From positions 3,267,501 through 3,331,500 of the forward strand of contig NZ_CP108581.1 of assembly GCF_036010665.1 (NCBI RefSeq): DNA of 64,000 nucleotides. Reading direction: 5' to 3'. A program made the position numbers and the translations under genes. The notes under the pieces were generated by a model. That model saw nothing but the letters and a program-made list of their open reading frames with translations. It did not search any database and was not told the origin of the DNA. This DNA is from Microbispora sp. NBC_01189 (lineage in GTDB: Bacteria > Actinomycetota > Actinomycetes > Streptosporangiales > Streptosporangiaceae). The first letter of the stretch is position 1; each line of letters begins with the position of its first letter. This document shows, one piece after another, positions 22,126 to 30,500 of this stretch.

Positions 22126-24378
22126 TCAGACGAGAGCGGGGACCCGCTCCTCGGGAGTCTCCGGGGCCTCCTCGGCCGTGTCGTCCCCGTGCGAGAGCCG
22201 GGGGAGCCAGCCGAGCCAGCGCGGCAGATACCAGTTCCAGTCGCCGAGCAGCTTCATCGTGGCCGGCAGCAGCACCGCCCGCACGATCGTCGCGTCGATC
22301 AGGACCGCCACGGCGAGGCCGATGCCCATCTGCATGAACGTCAGCAGCGACAGCGTGGCGAACGTCGAGAACACCGCAACCATGATGAGCGCGGCGCTCG
22401 TCACGACGGCCGCCGTGCTCCTGATCCCGAACGCCACGGCGTCCTCGGTGCTCATGCCCTGGTCGTACGCCTCCCTGATCCGGCTGAGGATGAACACGTG
22501 GTAGTCCATCGACAGCCCGAAGAGGATCACGAACAGGAACAGCGGCAGCCAGTTGGTGATCGTCCCGGTCGAGTGGAAGCCCAGCAGGCTCTCGCCGTAC
22601 CCCTTCTGGAAGATCAGCACGAGCACGCCGTACGCCGCGGCGACGGACAGCAGGTTCAGCGCGATGGCCTTGACCGCCACGACCAGCGAGCGGAACGACA
22701 CCAGCAGCAGCACGAAGGCCAGCAGTAGCACGAACGCGAACACCATCGGGATCCTGCGGCCGAGCTGCTCGTTGAAGTCCATCGAGCCCGCGGTGTTGCC
22801 GGTGACGTGCGCGCCGGGAAGGGCGGCCGGCACGACCTCGTCGCGCAGCGTGCGGATCGCGTGCTCGGACACCTCGTCGGCGCCGGTGCCCTTGATGCCG
22901 ATACTGATCTTCGCCACGGTCTTCGCGGGGTTGACGGCGACGGCGAAGGGCTCGTTGGCCTCGCCGGTGGCCAGCGCCCGCCGTTTGAAGTCCTCGATCT
23001 TGGCGGTGAACGCGGGCGTCGTCACGTCGGCGGCCTCGACCACGACGACCGCGGGCTCGTTGCCGCCGGGGAACGCCTTGTCGATCCGCTTGAACGTCTC
23101 GGCGATCTGGTAGTCGCCCTGCAGGTCGTCGATGGTCTGCGCGCCGGTCTTCAGCTGGAAGGCGGGGATCGCGAGGCCCACGAGCAGGCCGCCGGCGAGG
23201 AGCACCGAGACGAGCGGGTGGCGCAGCACCGGCCGCATGACCGCCCCCCAGACCCGGCTCTCGCCGCCGCGCACGCCGAGAATCCGGCGCCAGGTCACGC
23301 GGCCGCCGGTGACGACCCGTACGACGCCGTGGACCAGCCGGGCGTCGATCCTGTCGCCGATCAGCGAGAGCAGGGCGGGCAGAACCGTCAGCGAGCCGAC
23401 GACGGCCGTGAGCACGACGAGGATCGTGCCCTCGGCGAAGCCCATGAAGACACCGTTGCCGGTGAGGAACATGCCCGCCATGGCGACGATGACGGTGATG
23501 CCGGAGATCAGCACGGCGCGTCCCGAGGTGGCCGCCGCGATCTCGATGGCCCGCTTCTTGCTCCGGCCCCTGGCCCGCTCCTCCCGTTCGCGCATGATGT
23601 AGAAGAGGCTGTAGTCCACCCCGACGGCGAGGCCGATGAGCAGCATGACGTTGCTCGTGGCGGAGTCGACGTGCAGGAGGTGGCTGGTGAAGGCCAGCAG
23701 GCCCGTCGCGGCGAAGATCGCGGTCATCGCGAGCGCGACCGGCACGATCGCCGCCAGCAGCGCGCCGAACGCGGCGAGCAGGATCCCGATCGTGATGGGC
23801 AGCGAGAGTTGCTCGGCGCGGACGAAGTCCTTGTCGATCGCCTCACCGATCAGCTTGTCCGCGCTGGCCGATCCGGCCTCCTCCACGCGCAGGTCCGGAT
23901 GCGCCCCCTGCACCCGGGCCACCGCGTCGAGCACCGGCTGGATCCGCTCCTCGGCCGTGCCGCCGTCGCCCTTCATGTCGAACTGCACCAGCGTCGTCCG
24001 CCGGTCCTGCGTCACCGGCGAGGGCTCCTTGTCGTACGGCGTGCGCACGTGCTCGACCTGGCCGGTGGCCTCGACGGCCTTCCTGACGTCCTCGACCGCC
24101 CGGCGGAAGGCCGGGTCGGCGATGGTCAGGGCCCCCGTGCGCGACTGGACCAGCACGATCTCGCCGGCCACGTTCTCGAACCCCGCGCCGTCGAGGATCC
24201 GCCCCGCCTGGCGGGAGTCGCCGTTCGCGGATTCGTAGCCGCGCATCTCCACCGTGCCGGCGGCGTTTCCCGCGACCGTCGCGAGGGCGACGAACGCGAT
24301 CCAGATGAGCAGCGCCGCCCAGCGGTGGCGCGCGCTCCAGCCACCGATGGCGGCGGCGATGTTCCTGCGGCCTCTCAT
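22126..24378 (-). CDS. MMPL/RND-family membrane exporter
   Basis: 750 residues in the usual MMPL layout: one N-terminal helix (about 21-40), an extracytoplasmic loop, five helices, a second loop (about 410-540) and a final bundle. Proton-relay motifs are visible: GVDYSLFYIMREREE near residue 248 and LSMDYHVFILSRIREAYD in the second half. Actinomycete homologues export lipids, pigments or drugs, and the substrate is unknown here. It starts at ATG after AGGGGAGG. No TetR gene is adjacent. Confidence 0.93.
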   Translation of the reverse strand: MRGRRNIAAAIGGWSARHRWAALLIWIAFVALATVAGNAAGTVEMRGYESANGDSRQAGRILDGAGFENVAGEIVLVQSRTGALTIADPAFRRAVEDVRKAVEATGQVEHVRTPYDKEPSPVTQDRRTTLVQFDMKGDGGTAEERIQPVLDAVARVQGAHPDLRVEEAGSASADKLIGEAIDKDFVRAEQLSLPITIGILLAAFGALLAAIVPVALAMTAIFAATGLLAFTSHLLHVDSATSNVMLLIGLAVGVDYSLFYIMREREERARGRSKKRAIEIAAATSGRAVLISGITVIVAMAGMFLTGNGVFMGFAEGTILVVLTAVVGSLTVLPALLSLIGDRIDARLVHGVVRVVTGGRVTWRRILGVRGGESRVWGAVMRPVLRHPLVSVLLAGGLLVGLAIPAFQLKTGAQTIDDLQGDYQIAETFKRIDKAFPGGNEPAVVVVEAADVTTPAFTAKIEDFKRRALATGEANEPFAVAVNPAKTVAKISIGIKGTGADEVSEHAIRTLRDEVVPAALPGAHVTGNTAGSMDFNEQLGRRIPMVFAFVLLLAFVLLLVSFRSLVVAVKAIALNLLSVAAAYGVLVLIFQKGYGESLLGFHSTGTITNWLPLFLFVILFGLSMDYHVFILSRIREAYDQGMSTEDAVAFGIRSTAAVVTSAALIMVAVFSTFATLSLLTFMQMGIGLAVAVLIDATIVRAVLLPATMKLLGDWNWYLPRWLGWLPRLSHGDDTAEEAPETPEERVPALV

Positions 24379-24550
24379 GACCTCCCCTTTTCACGACTTT
24401 CCACGACTCTCCCGACGGTAGAAGTCGATCAAGGGCGATACATCGGGCGCGCAGACCAGATCGCGCGTACTGCCCGGGGCGTACGTTCCTCATCCCCGCG
24501 GTCTAGGGGACGTCCCCGACTAGGCTCAGGGACATGCGATCGGAACTGCG

Positions 24551-25024
24551 GTGATACCGGCGGAGGCCTTCTACGCAGGCCTGTTCAAGGTGGCCGCCGC
24601 GGCGGCCGGGTTCGTCACCGATCCCTCGGGCCGGGTCCTGCTCGTCAAGCGGGGCTACCGCGACCACTGGGGCTGGCCGGGCGGGCACGTCGACGAGGGC
24701 GAGTCGCCCGAGGAGGCCTGCCACCGGGAGCTGGCCGAGGAGCTGAGCCTGGTCCGGCCGGTGGGCCGCCTGCTCGTCGTCCACTGGGTGCCGCCGATCG
24801 ACGACCGGCCGGTTCCGCTCGTCCACTTCCTGTTCGACTGCGGGGTCGTGGAGGATGGCGCCGGCATGGTGCTCCAGGAGGAGGAGTTGGAGGACTACGG
24901 CTTCTTCACCGCCGAGCAGGCCGCCCCGCTCCTCCCGGCGTACCTGCTGGCCCGGCTGACCGCCGCGGAGCGGGCGCGGGAGAGCGGCACGACCGAATAC
25001 CTCGGCGGCTCCGTCCTCGAATAG
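24551..25024 (+). CDS. NUDIX hydrolase
   Basis: 157 residues. The Nudix box GGHVDEGESPEEACHRELAEEL fits G-x5-E-x7-R-E-x2-E-E and lies near residues 45-66. It would bind Mg2+ and cleave a nucleoside-diphosphate-linked substrate. The specificity cannot be told. The GTG start (VIPAEAFYAG) has no clear ribosome site, so a leaderless transcript is possible. It is divergent from the MMPL gene. Confidence 0.88.
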   Translation: MIPAEAFYAGLFKVAAAAAGFVTDPSGRVLLVKRGYRDHWGWPGGHVDEGESPEEACHRELAEELSLVRPVGRLLVVHWVPPIDDRPVPLVHFLFDCGVVEDGAGMVLQEEELEDYGFFTAEQAAPLLPAYLLARLTAAERARESGTTEYLGGSVLE

Positions 25025-25115
25025 TTCTCCTCCGCGTGTAGTTCTCCTCCCCGTGGAAATGGGGGGTGGGCGAACGGAACGACGAGGGCGAGTGACGGAA
25101 GCGGGACGGTGCGGC

Positions 25116-25343
25116 ATGGGTGATCCGGAGCTCAAGAAGGAGCTTGAGGAGCTGGACGCGCAGATCGAGCGCATGCGCCAGGAAAGTGTGCAGATGCGCC
25201 AGGAGATCGGGCAGAGCTGGGACGCGCCGACCGACATGGCGGAGCGGGCCACCCTGCTGACCAACGTCGAACAGCAGGAGGCGCTGGTCGACGACCTGCA
25301 GGTCAGGCGCGAGCAGATCCTGCGGCGGATGGGCTCCGCCTGA
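25116..25343 (+). CDS. Small coiled-coil protein of unknown function
   Basis: 75 residues from MGDPELKK; an upstream start would add 21 residues. Two helical heptad stretches (LKKELEELDAQIERM and VEQQEALVDDLQVRRE) are separated by GQSWDAPTDMAERATLL. The composition is strongly charged, without cysteine or membrane segments. I do not recognise a family; small helical proteins like this are common in actinomycetes. It ends 81 nt before the LuxR-type regulator. Confidence 0.65.
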   Translation: MGDPELKKELEELDAQIERMRQESVQMRQEIGQSWDAPTDMAERATLLTNVEQQEALVDDLQVRREQILRRMGSA

Positions 25344-25424
25344 GCGCCGGCCGCGCCCACCTCCCCGGCCGAGCGGGGAAAGTACGCTGGTAGAGGCCAC
25401 TGGCGTACGGACGACGGGGGCGGC

Positions 25425-27674
25425 ATGGGCGTCATGACCGCTGGGGGACCGGCGGGAGGAGCGGGGGGCACGAGCTTCGTCGGGCGCGGGCCCGAGCTGG
25501 CCGGGATCGGCCGCCTGCTGGGGACCGCCCGCGTGGTCACCGTGGTGGGCATGGGCGGCGTCGGCAAGACCCGCCTCGCCCTGCGGGCGGCCGAGGAGGT
25601 CGCCGGGAGCTTCCCCGGCGGCGTCCGGGTGGCCGAGCTCGCCCCCTTGGAGGATCCCGCGCTGCTGGCGCACGCCGTGGGCGACGCCCTGCCGGTCGCG
25701 GGCCACTCGGCCAGGCCGGCGCTGGAGGCGTTGATCGACGGGCTGCGCGGCGGGCCCGCCCTGGTCGTGCTCGACAACTGCGAGCACCTCCTGCCCGGAT
25801 GCGCGTCGTTCGTGGACACGCTGGTCCGCGCGCTTCCCGAGCTGCGGGTCCTGGTCACCGGCAGACGGCCGCTCGGCCTTCCGGGCGAGCGGGTCGTCGA
25901 ACTCGCCCCGCTCCCGGAGCCGGACGCGGTGCGGCTGTTCGCGGATCGCGCCGCCGCCGTCGCGCCGGGGTCCGAGACGGCCGGGTCCGAGGGGGCCGGC
26001 TTCGAGACGGCCGAGATCTGCCGCCGCCTCGGCGGGCTGCCGCTGGCGATCGAGCTGACCGCCGTACGGCTGCGCGACCTGCCGGCGCGGCAGGCGCTGC
26101 GGGGGCTGGACGACCGGCTCCGGCATCGGGGCGTGCCGCGGGCGCTGTTCGAGTGGATCCACGACCTGTGCACCCCCGGGGAACGGCTGCTGTGGCGGCG
26201 GGTCTCCGTCTTCAGCGGCGGCGTGGACCTGGAGGCGGCCGAGCACGTGTGCGCCGGGGACGGCGTCGCCCGGGAGGACGTGCCCGCGCTGGTCGCCGGT
26301 CTGGCCGGCGCGTCGGTCCTGCACCCTTGTGCGCATGACGGGCGTGAGCATGACGGAGTGGTCCGTTACCACCTCCAGGACACGGTGCGGGCGTTCGGCC
26401 GTGCGCTGCTGGCGGCGTCCGGCGAGGAGGCGGCGCTGCGCCGGCGGCACCGCGACTACTACCGCAGGATCACCTCGCGGGCGTGGGCGGAGCCGTCCGG
26501 CGCCGCGCAGCGGTCCTGGACCGAGCGCCTCCGGCGCGAGCACGCCGACCTGCGTACGGCGCTGGACTGGTCGCTGCGCGGGCCGGAAGAGGCCGGGACG
26601 GCCCTGACGATGATCGCGGAGTTGCTGTACCACTGGAGCGGCCACCACCTGGCGGAGGGGGCGGGCTGGTTCGACCGGGGCCTGGCCGCGCAGACGGATC
26701 CGGGTGAGGCGCGCGCCCACGGCCTGTGGGCGGGAGCCTGGATCTCCCTGCTCACCGGGGATCGCGCCGCCGCGGCCGCACGGCTGGAGGAGGCCGGGGC
26801 GATCGCCGGACGGCTCGGTCTGCGGGGGGTCCGCGGCCACGTCGCGTTCCTCACCGGCATGGCCGCCGTCATCGGCGGCGACCTGCGCGCCGGCATGCGG
26901 GGGTACGAGGAGGCCGTACGGGCCCACCGCGCCGTCGGCGACCCCGTCGGCCTCGCCCTCGCCCTCAGCCGGCTCGCCCTGGCGAACGCGTCCCTCGGCC
27001 GCGCGGCGGCCCGCGGCCTCGCCGAGGAGTGCGTGGCCCTGTGCGACCTGTACGGCGAGGGCCGGCACCGGGCGTACGCGCTGCTCGCGCTGTCGATCTC
27101 CGCCTGGCGCCGGGACGACACGCGGGCGGCCGTGGAGCACGGCGACGAGAGCCTGCGGCACAGCGCCCTGCTGGACGACCGGCTCGGCCTCGGCGTGAAT
27201 CTGGAGGTCCATGCCTGGTTCGCGGCGGGAGCGCGGGACCACGAGCGGGCGGCCCGGCTGCTGGGCGCGGCCGATGCCGTCTGGGCGGCCGCCGGGTCGC
27301 GGATGGGGGAGTTCGGCTATCTCAGCCGCTTCCGCGACGCGTGCGTGGCGGCGACCCGTACGGGGCTCGGCGAGGCCGCCTTCCAGGCCGCGCTCGCCCG
27401 GGGCGCGGCCATGCCGGCGGGCGAGGCGGTCGCGTACGCCCTGACGGACAGGCCATCCGGCGCCCAGGCACCCGGGAAGATCGGGCCGCTGACCCGCAGG
27501 GAGACCGAGATCGCGCGGCTGGTGGCGGAAGGCCTGAGCAACAAGGACATCGCGGGCAGGCTGGTCATCTCACAGCGCACCGCCGAGGGCCACATCGAGC
27601 ACATCCTCGACAAGCTGGGGTTCAGTTCACGGGTCCAGGTCGCTGCCTGGATCAACGGGAGGACGACCGTCTGA
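25425..27674 (+). CDS. ATP-binding LuxR-family regulator with TPR-like repeats
   Basis: 749 residues. The N-terminal NB-ARC/STAND ATPase (about 15-330) has Walker A VGMGGVGKTRLA near residue 42 and Walker B LVVLDNCEHLL near 113. The middle (about 330-650) consists of TPR-like helical repeats rich in Ala and Leu. The C-terminal LuxR HTH (about 685-745) reads LTRRETEIARLVAEGLSNKD, then RTAEGHIEHILDKLGF. Such proteins assemble on ATP and an inducer and then activate transcription. Its target is unknown. The nearest downstream gene is the LPFTG surface protein, about 200 nt away, a plausible but unproven target. Confidence 0.92.
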   Translation: MGVMTAGGPAGGAGGTSFVGRGPELAGIGRLLGTARVVTVVGMGGVGKTRLALRAAEEVAGSFPGGVRVAELAPLEDPALLAHAVGDALPVAGHSARPALEALIDGLRGGPALVVLDNCEHLLPGCASFVDTLVRALPELRVLVTGRRPLGLPGERVVELAPLPEPDAVRLFADRAAAVAPGSETAGSEGAGFETAEICRRLGGLPLAIELTAVRLRDLPARQALRGLDDRLRHRGVPRALFEWIHDLCTPGERLLWRRVSVFSGGVDLEAAEHVCAGDGVAREDVPALVAGLAGASVLHPCAHDGREHDGVVRYHLQDTVRAFGRALLAASGEEAALRRRHRDYYRRITSRAWAEPSGAAQRSWTERLRREHADLRTALDWSLRGPEEAGTALTMIAELLYHWSGHHLAEGAGWFDRGLAAQTDPGEARAHGLWAGAWISLLTGDRAAAAARLEEAGAIAGRLGLRGVRGHVAFLTGMAAVIGGDLRAGMRGYEEAVRAHRAVGDPVGLALALSRLALANASLGRAAARGLAEECVALCDLYGEGRHRAYALLALSISAWRRDDTRAAVEHGDESLRHSALLDDRLGLGVNLEVHAWFAAGARDHERAARLLGAADAVWAAAGSRMGEFGYLSRFRDACVAATRTGLGEAAFQAALARGAAMPAGEAVAYALTDRPSGAQAPGKIGPLTRRETEIARLVAEGLSNKDIAGRLVISQRTAEGHIEHILDKLGFSSRVQVAAWINGRTTV

Positions 27675-27872
27675 GGGCGGATTCACAGGAGCGCGAATGG
27701 CGTGCGGCCGGTTCGTCGCGACCGCCAACACCCGGAGATGTGCCGACAAGGAATGAGCAAGGCTCGCCTGCCGCGCGGGTGTTCCCCCACTCCGCGGCAT
27801 ACCGTTCCGGACAACACCGTCTTTCGCGGAATTCGCGGCCGAACTGCCCTTAGTTAACGTCATCGATGGGAA

Positions 27873-28964
27873 ATGCTCAAGAACGGCGTGCTGCTCGCTG
27901 TCGCGGCAGTGGCGATGATATGCGGGCCGGCGATGTGCGTTCCGGCAGCGGTAACCGCCTCGACCACCCAGGACTATCCGCCGACCCCGCCGCCGCTGCC
28001 GCCGGAGTTCGGACGGGCCGAAGCGCTCCTCCGATTGGCGATCGAACTCGACGCCGCGGCGAGGGACGTCAGGCGCCGGGTCGACCGGCTCTGCGCCCGG
28101 GCCTTCGGCGTCGAATACTGCGCGGAGAACTTCGGCACTAGCATTCCCCTTCGAGTCGCCGGCACCAGGAAGGCCTCCCGCGTGGCCTCGCCTCCGCTGG
28201 TGAACGGTGAGGATGGCGAGGAGATCGCGGCCGAGGCGGCCAAGCTCGCCGCCGAGGCGGACGCGATCACGGACAAGGCCTCCAGGGCGGCGGCGGAGGC
28301 GTGGAATCTCGCCCGCCTGTTCACCGGGGTTTCTCCGATTACGGCGAAAACGGCTGCCAAGGCGGCCGGAGTGGCCGTCGATGCCGTCGAAATCGCCAGT
28401 GGAGCGGCGAAACTGGCACGCTTCATCGAGCGCGCCGCGTCGGCCGCGATCTCAGGGTCCGGCAGGGACAGCAGCGGTGCGGACGATTTCCAGACAGGGA
28501 ACCTCAGCGATCTCGCCGCGAACAACTCCGTGGGTTACTCGGCCAACAAGACCTCCGATTTCTCGGGAGGACTCTCCGTGAATCCCGCGACGAACGACGG
28601 GGGCGGGCAGGCGCCTCCGGTCAGCGGAGAGCACGAAGGTGCCGGCGGGGAGCAGGCAGGGGTGCCGGCGGGTGAACACGGCGCGCCGGGTCACGAGGAT
28701 CACGCGTGCTCGGGCGACGACTGCGCCTCGAAGGACGGGGACACAGGCGAGGGGGACACCCCGGAGGCCCCTGACGCTCCGGAGGCCGCGGGCGCTCCGG
28801 CTGCCCCGGCCGGGGTTCAGGGTGGGGCTCAGGGTGGGGGTGGTCTGCCGTTCACGGGCGCGCCGATGGCGGCACTGGCCGCGGTGGGAGCCGGGCTGCT
28901 GGCACTGGCCGCCGGACTCCTGGTCACCGTGCGGCGCCGCCGATTCCGGCCCGGCAGGCGGTAG
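27873..28964 (+). CDS. Sortase-type (LPFTG) cell-wall-anchored protein, Ala-rich helical
   Basis: 363 residues. A signal peptide (residues 1-30; hydrophobic core VLLAVAAVAMICG) is followed by a helical Ala-rich region (about 45-195). A Gly/Pro/Glu-rich spacer with HEDHACSGDDC follows. The C-terminus is a complete sorting signal: LPFTG at about 325-329, a hydrophobic helix and a RRRRFRPGRR tail. Sortase would link it to peptidoglycan. I do not recognise the ectodomain. No sortase gene is in the window. Start ATG follows GATGGGAA. Confidence 0.85.
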   Translation: MLKNGVLLAVAAVAMICGPAMCVPAAVTASTTQDYPPTPPPLPPEFGRAEALLRLAIELDAAARDVRRRVDRLCARAFGVEYCAENFGTSIPLRVAGTRKASRVASPPLVNGEDGEEIAAEAAKLAAEADAITDKASRAAAEAWNLARLFTGVSPITAKTAAKAAGVAVDAVEIASGAAKLARFIERAASAAISGSGRDSSGADDFQTGNLSDLAANNSVGYSANKTSDFSGGLSVNPATNDGGGQAPPVSGEHEGAGGEQAGVPAGEHGAPGHEDHACSGDDCASKDGDTGEGDTPEAPDAPEAAGAPAAPAGVQGGAQGGGGLPFTGAPMAALAAVGAGLLALAAGLLVTVRRRRFRPGRR

Positions 28965-28972
28965 CCCGCACC

Positions 28973-29022
28973 CCCCGCCTCGACGTGGCGGCCCTGCTCG
29001 GGCAGGTCACGTCGGGGCGGGG
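28973..29022 (+). terminator. Long hairpin terminator after the LPFTG gene
   Basis: CCCCGCCTCGACGTG (28973-28987) pairs with CACGTCGGGGCGGGG (29008-29022), giving 15 bp with one G-T wobble. A second small stem (CCTGC/GCAGG) lies in the loop. It begins 8 nt after the stop codon and ends 21 nt before the next gene. Confidence 0.75.
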
Positions 29023-29043
29023 GCCGGTTACTAGAGTTGCGCC

Positions 29044-29505
29044 ATGAGTCCCAGGATCGCGACCGCCGAGACCGTCTCCCGTGAACAGCTGCTCGACTTC
29101 GTCCGTGACCGCCACAAGGCCATCCTGATCACGACGAGAAGCGGCGGCGGGCCGCAGGCGTCCCCGGTGTCCTGCGGCGTCGACACCAAGGGGCGCATCG
29201 TCGTGTCGACGTATCCCGAGCGGGCCAAGGCCCGCAATGCCCGCCGCGACCCGCGCGTCAGCGTGGTCGTGCTGTCGGACGACTTCGACGGGCCGTGGGT
29301 GCAGGTGGACGGCGAGGCCGAGGTGCTCGACCTGCCCGAGGCGCTTGAGCCGCTGGTGGATTACTACCGTTCGATCTCGGGCGAGCACCCCGACTGGGAG
29401 GAGTATCGCGCGGCGATGGTCCGGCAGGGCAAGTCGCTGCTGCGGGTCACCCCGATCTCCTGGGGCCCGGTGGCCACCGGCGGGTTCCCGCCGCGCCTGG
29501 CCTGA
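29044..29505 (+). CDS. PPOX-class F420-dependent oxidoreductase-like protein
   Basis: 153 residues. The split-barrel FMN/F420-binding fold is recognisable by LLDFVRDRHKAILITTRSGG at the N-terminus and then VSTYPERAKARNARRDPRVS, the usual Rossmann-free cofactor-binding segment with KARNARRDPRVS. VQVDGEAEVLDL follows. These proteins in actinobacteria use F420 or FMN to reduce small molecules. The end KSLLRVTPISWGP fits the family. It starts at ATG, in its own unit behind a terminator. Confidence 0.88.
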   Translation: MSPRIATAETVSREQLLDFVRDRHKAILITTRSGGGPQASPVSCGVDTKGRIVVSTYPERAKARNARRDPRVSVVVLSDDFDGPWVQVDGEAEVLDLPEALEPLVDYYRSISGEHPDWEEYRAAMVRQGKSLLRVTPISWGPVATGGFPPRLA

Positions 29506-29518
29506 CCGGCCCCGGCGC

Positions 29519-29560
29519 CCGGTAGCCCCCGGGGCTGATCCCGTAGCGGCGGACGAACCA
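29519..29560 (-). pseudogene. Remnant of the C-terminus of an AraC-type regulator
   Basis: On the reverse strand the 14 codons read WFVRRYGISPGGYR, the typical final helix of an AraC/XylS HTH domain (usually F-R-x-YG-x-SP-x-x-YR). No upstream HTH or stop-to-start frame is preserved; the acetyltransferase gene on the same strand starts elsewhere. It is short, so chance resemblance remains possible. Confidence 0.4.
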
Positions 29561-29581
29561 GCGGGGGCGGGCCCTGCACGC

Positions 29582-30223
29582 CTAAGCGTGCGGGGGGAGT
29601 CCGAACAGGGGCAGGCAGGGTTCGAGCCCGTGAATCTCGAACCCCGCCGGGGCCGTCCAGTCCTCGCGGGCCAGCCGCACCCGCTGCTGCCGAGCCGCCC
29701 CGTCCCGGCGCCGGTGCACCTCGATGCCGTCCTCGCGGTAGCCGAGCTTGCGCGACACGGCGAGCGACCGCGGGTTGTCCGTGAAGGCGGACGACGTCGC
29801 GTGGCGCGCCCCGAGCCCGGCGAACGCGAGGTGCAGGACGGCGGCGCGCATCTCGGTGCCGATGCCCTGGCCCTGGAAGCGCAGGCCCAGCCAGGAACCG
29901 GTGGAGATCTCCCGGGTGTACGCGAAGTCGCGGCCGGCCATCTCCTGCGTGCCGACGATCTGACCCCCCTTGGCGACGACGAAGCTGCAACTCCAGTCGT
30001 CGGGCGACCAGGTGCCCCACTGCCGGAAGTGAACCTGGACGGTCGAGCGGGCGCGCTCGTCCGGCGGGGCGTCCGTCCACGGCACGCCGAACGGCATCCC
30101 CGCGGGGTCGTGGACGCCCTCCGCCGCGCGGTCGGCGAGCGCGTCGAGGTCGTTCAGGGTCGGCAGCCGTAGTTCCAGCCGGGGAGTCGTCACCTTGAGC
30201 GCGAAGAGCGGCCAGTGTCGCAT
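29582..30223 (-). CDS. GNAT-family N-acetyltransferase (RimJ/RimL-like)
   Basis: 213 residues from MRHWPLFALKV. It begins with TPRLELRLPTLNDLDALADR, typical of RimJ/RimL-like acetyltransferases. The acetyl-CoA loop is QGQGIGTEMRAAVLHLAF near residue 120, and NPRSLAVSRKLGYREDG follows. The likely substrate is an amine or protein N-terminus, undefined. It is divergent from the acyl-adenylating enzyme, with the 11-bp repeat array between them. Confidence 0.9.
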   Translation of the reverse strand: MRHWPLFALKVTTPRLELRLPTLNDLDALADRAAEGVHDPAGMPFGVPWTDAPPDERARSTVQVHFRQWGTWSPDDWSCSFVVAKGGQIVGTQEMAGRDFAYTREISTGSWLGLRFQGQGIGTEMRAAVLHLAFAGLGARHATSSAFTDNPRSLAVSRKLGYREDGIEVHRRRDGAARQQRVRLAREDWTAPAGFEIHGLEPCLPLFGLPPHA

Positions 30224-30324
30224 GTGCCGATCCTGACAAGACCGCGCGCCTCGCCGCACCCCGATTTCCACGAACGGCCTTCCTCGGGCTCTGTCTGATC
30301 GCGACCGCCGCGGACCCGGAACGA

Positions 30325-30390
30325 GGCGCTCCGGTGCGGCTCCGGTGCGGCTCTGGTGCCGCTCTGATGCGGCTCTGATGCGGCTCTGAT
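30325..30390. repeat. Six 11-bp direct repeats in a divergent promoter region
   Basis: Six consecutive 11-bp units based on GCGGCTCTGAT (first copies GGCGCTCCGGT and GCGGCTCCGGT, last two identical). They end 110 nt before the start of the acyl-adenylating enzyme. One unit per helical turn would place binding sites on one face of the DNA. SARP-type activators bind heptamers spaced by 11 bp, so a regulator site array is possible. Slippage repeats are the simple alternative. Confidence 0.6.
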
Positions 30391-30500
30391 GTGCGCCTCC
30401 TACCGTCGGCGGGCGTAAGGCCGGTGGCACACCGGCATCCGCGCCGCTGCGGCCGGCGTCGTCGCCGCGGCGGGGCGCCCGCGAGACGAAGGAGCCGGAC

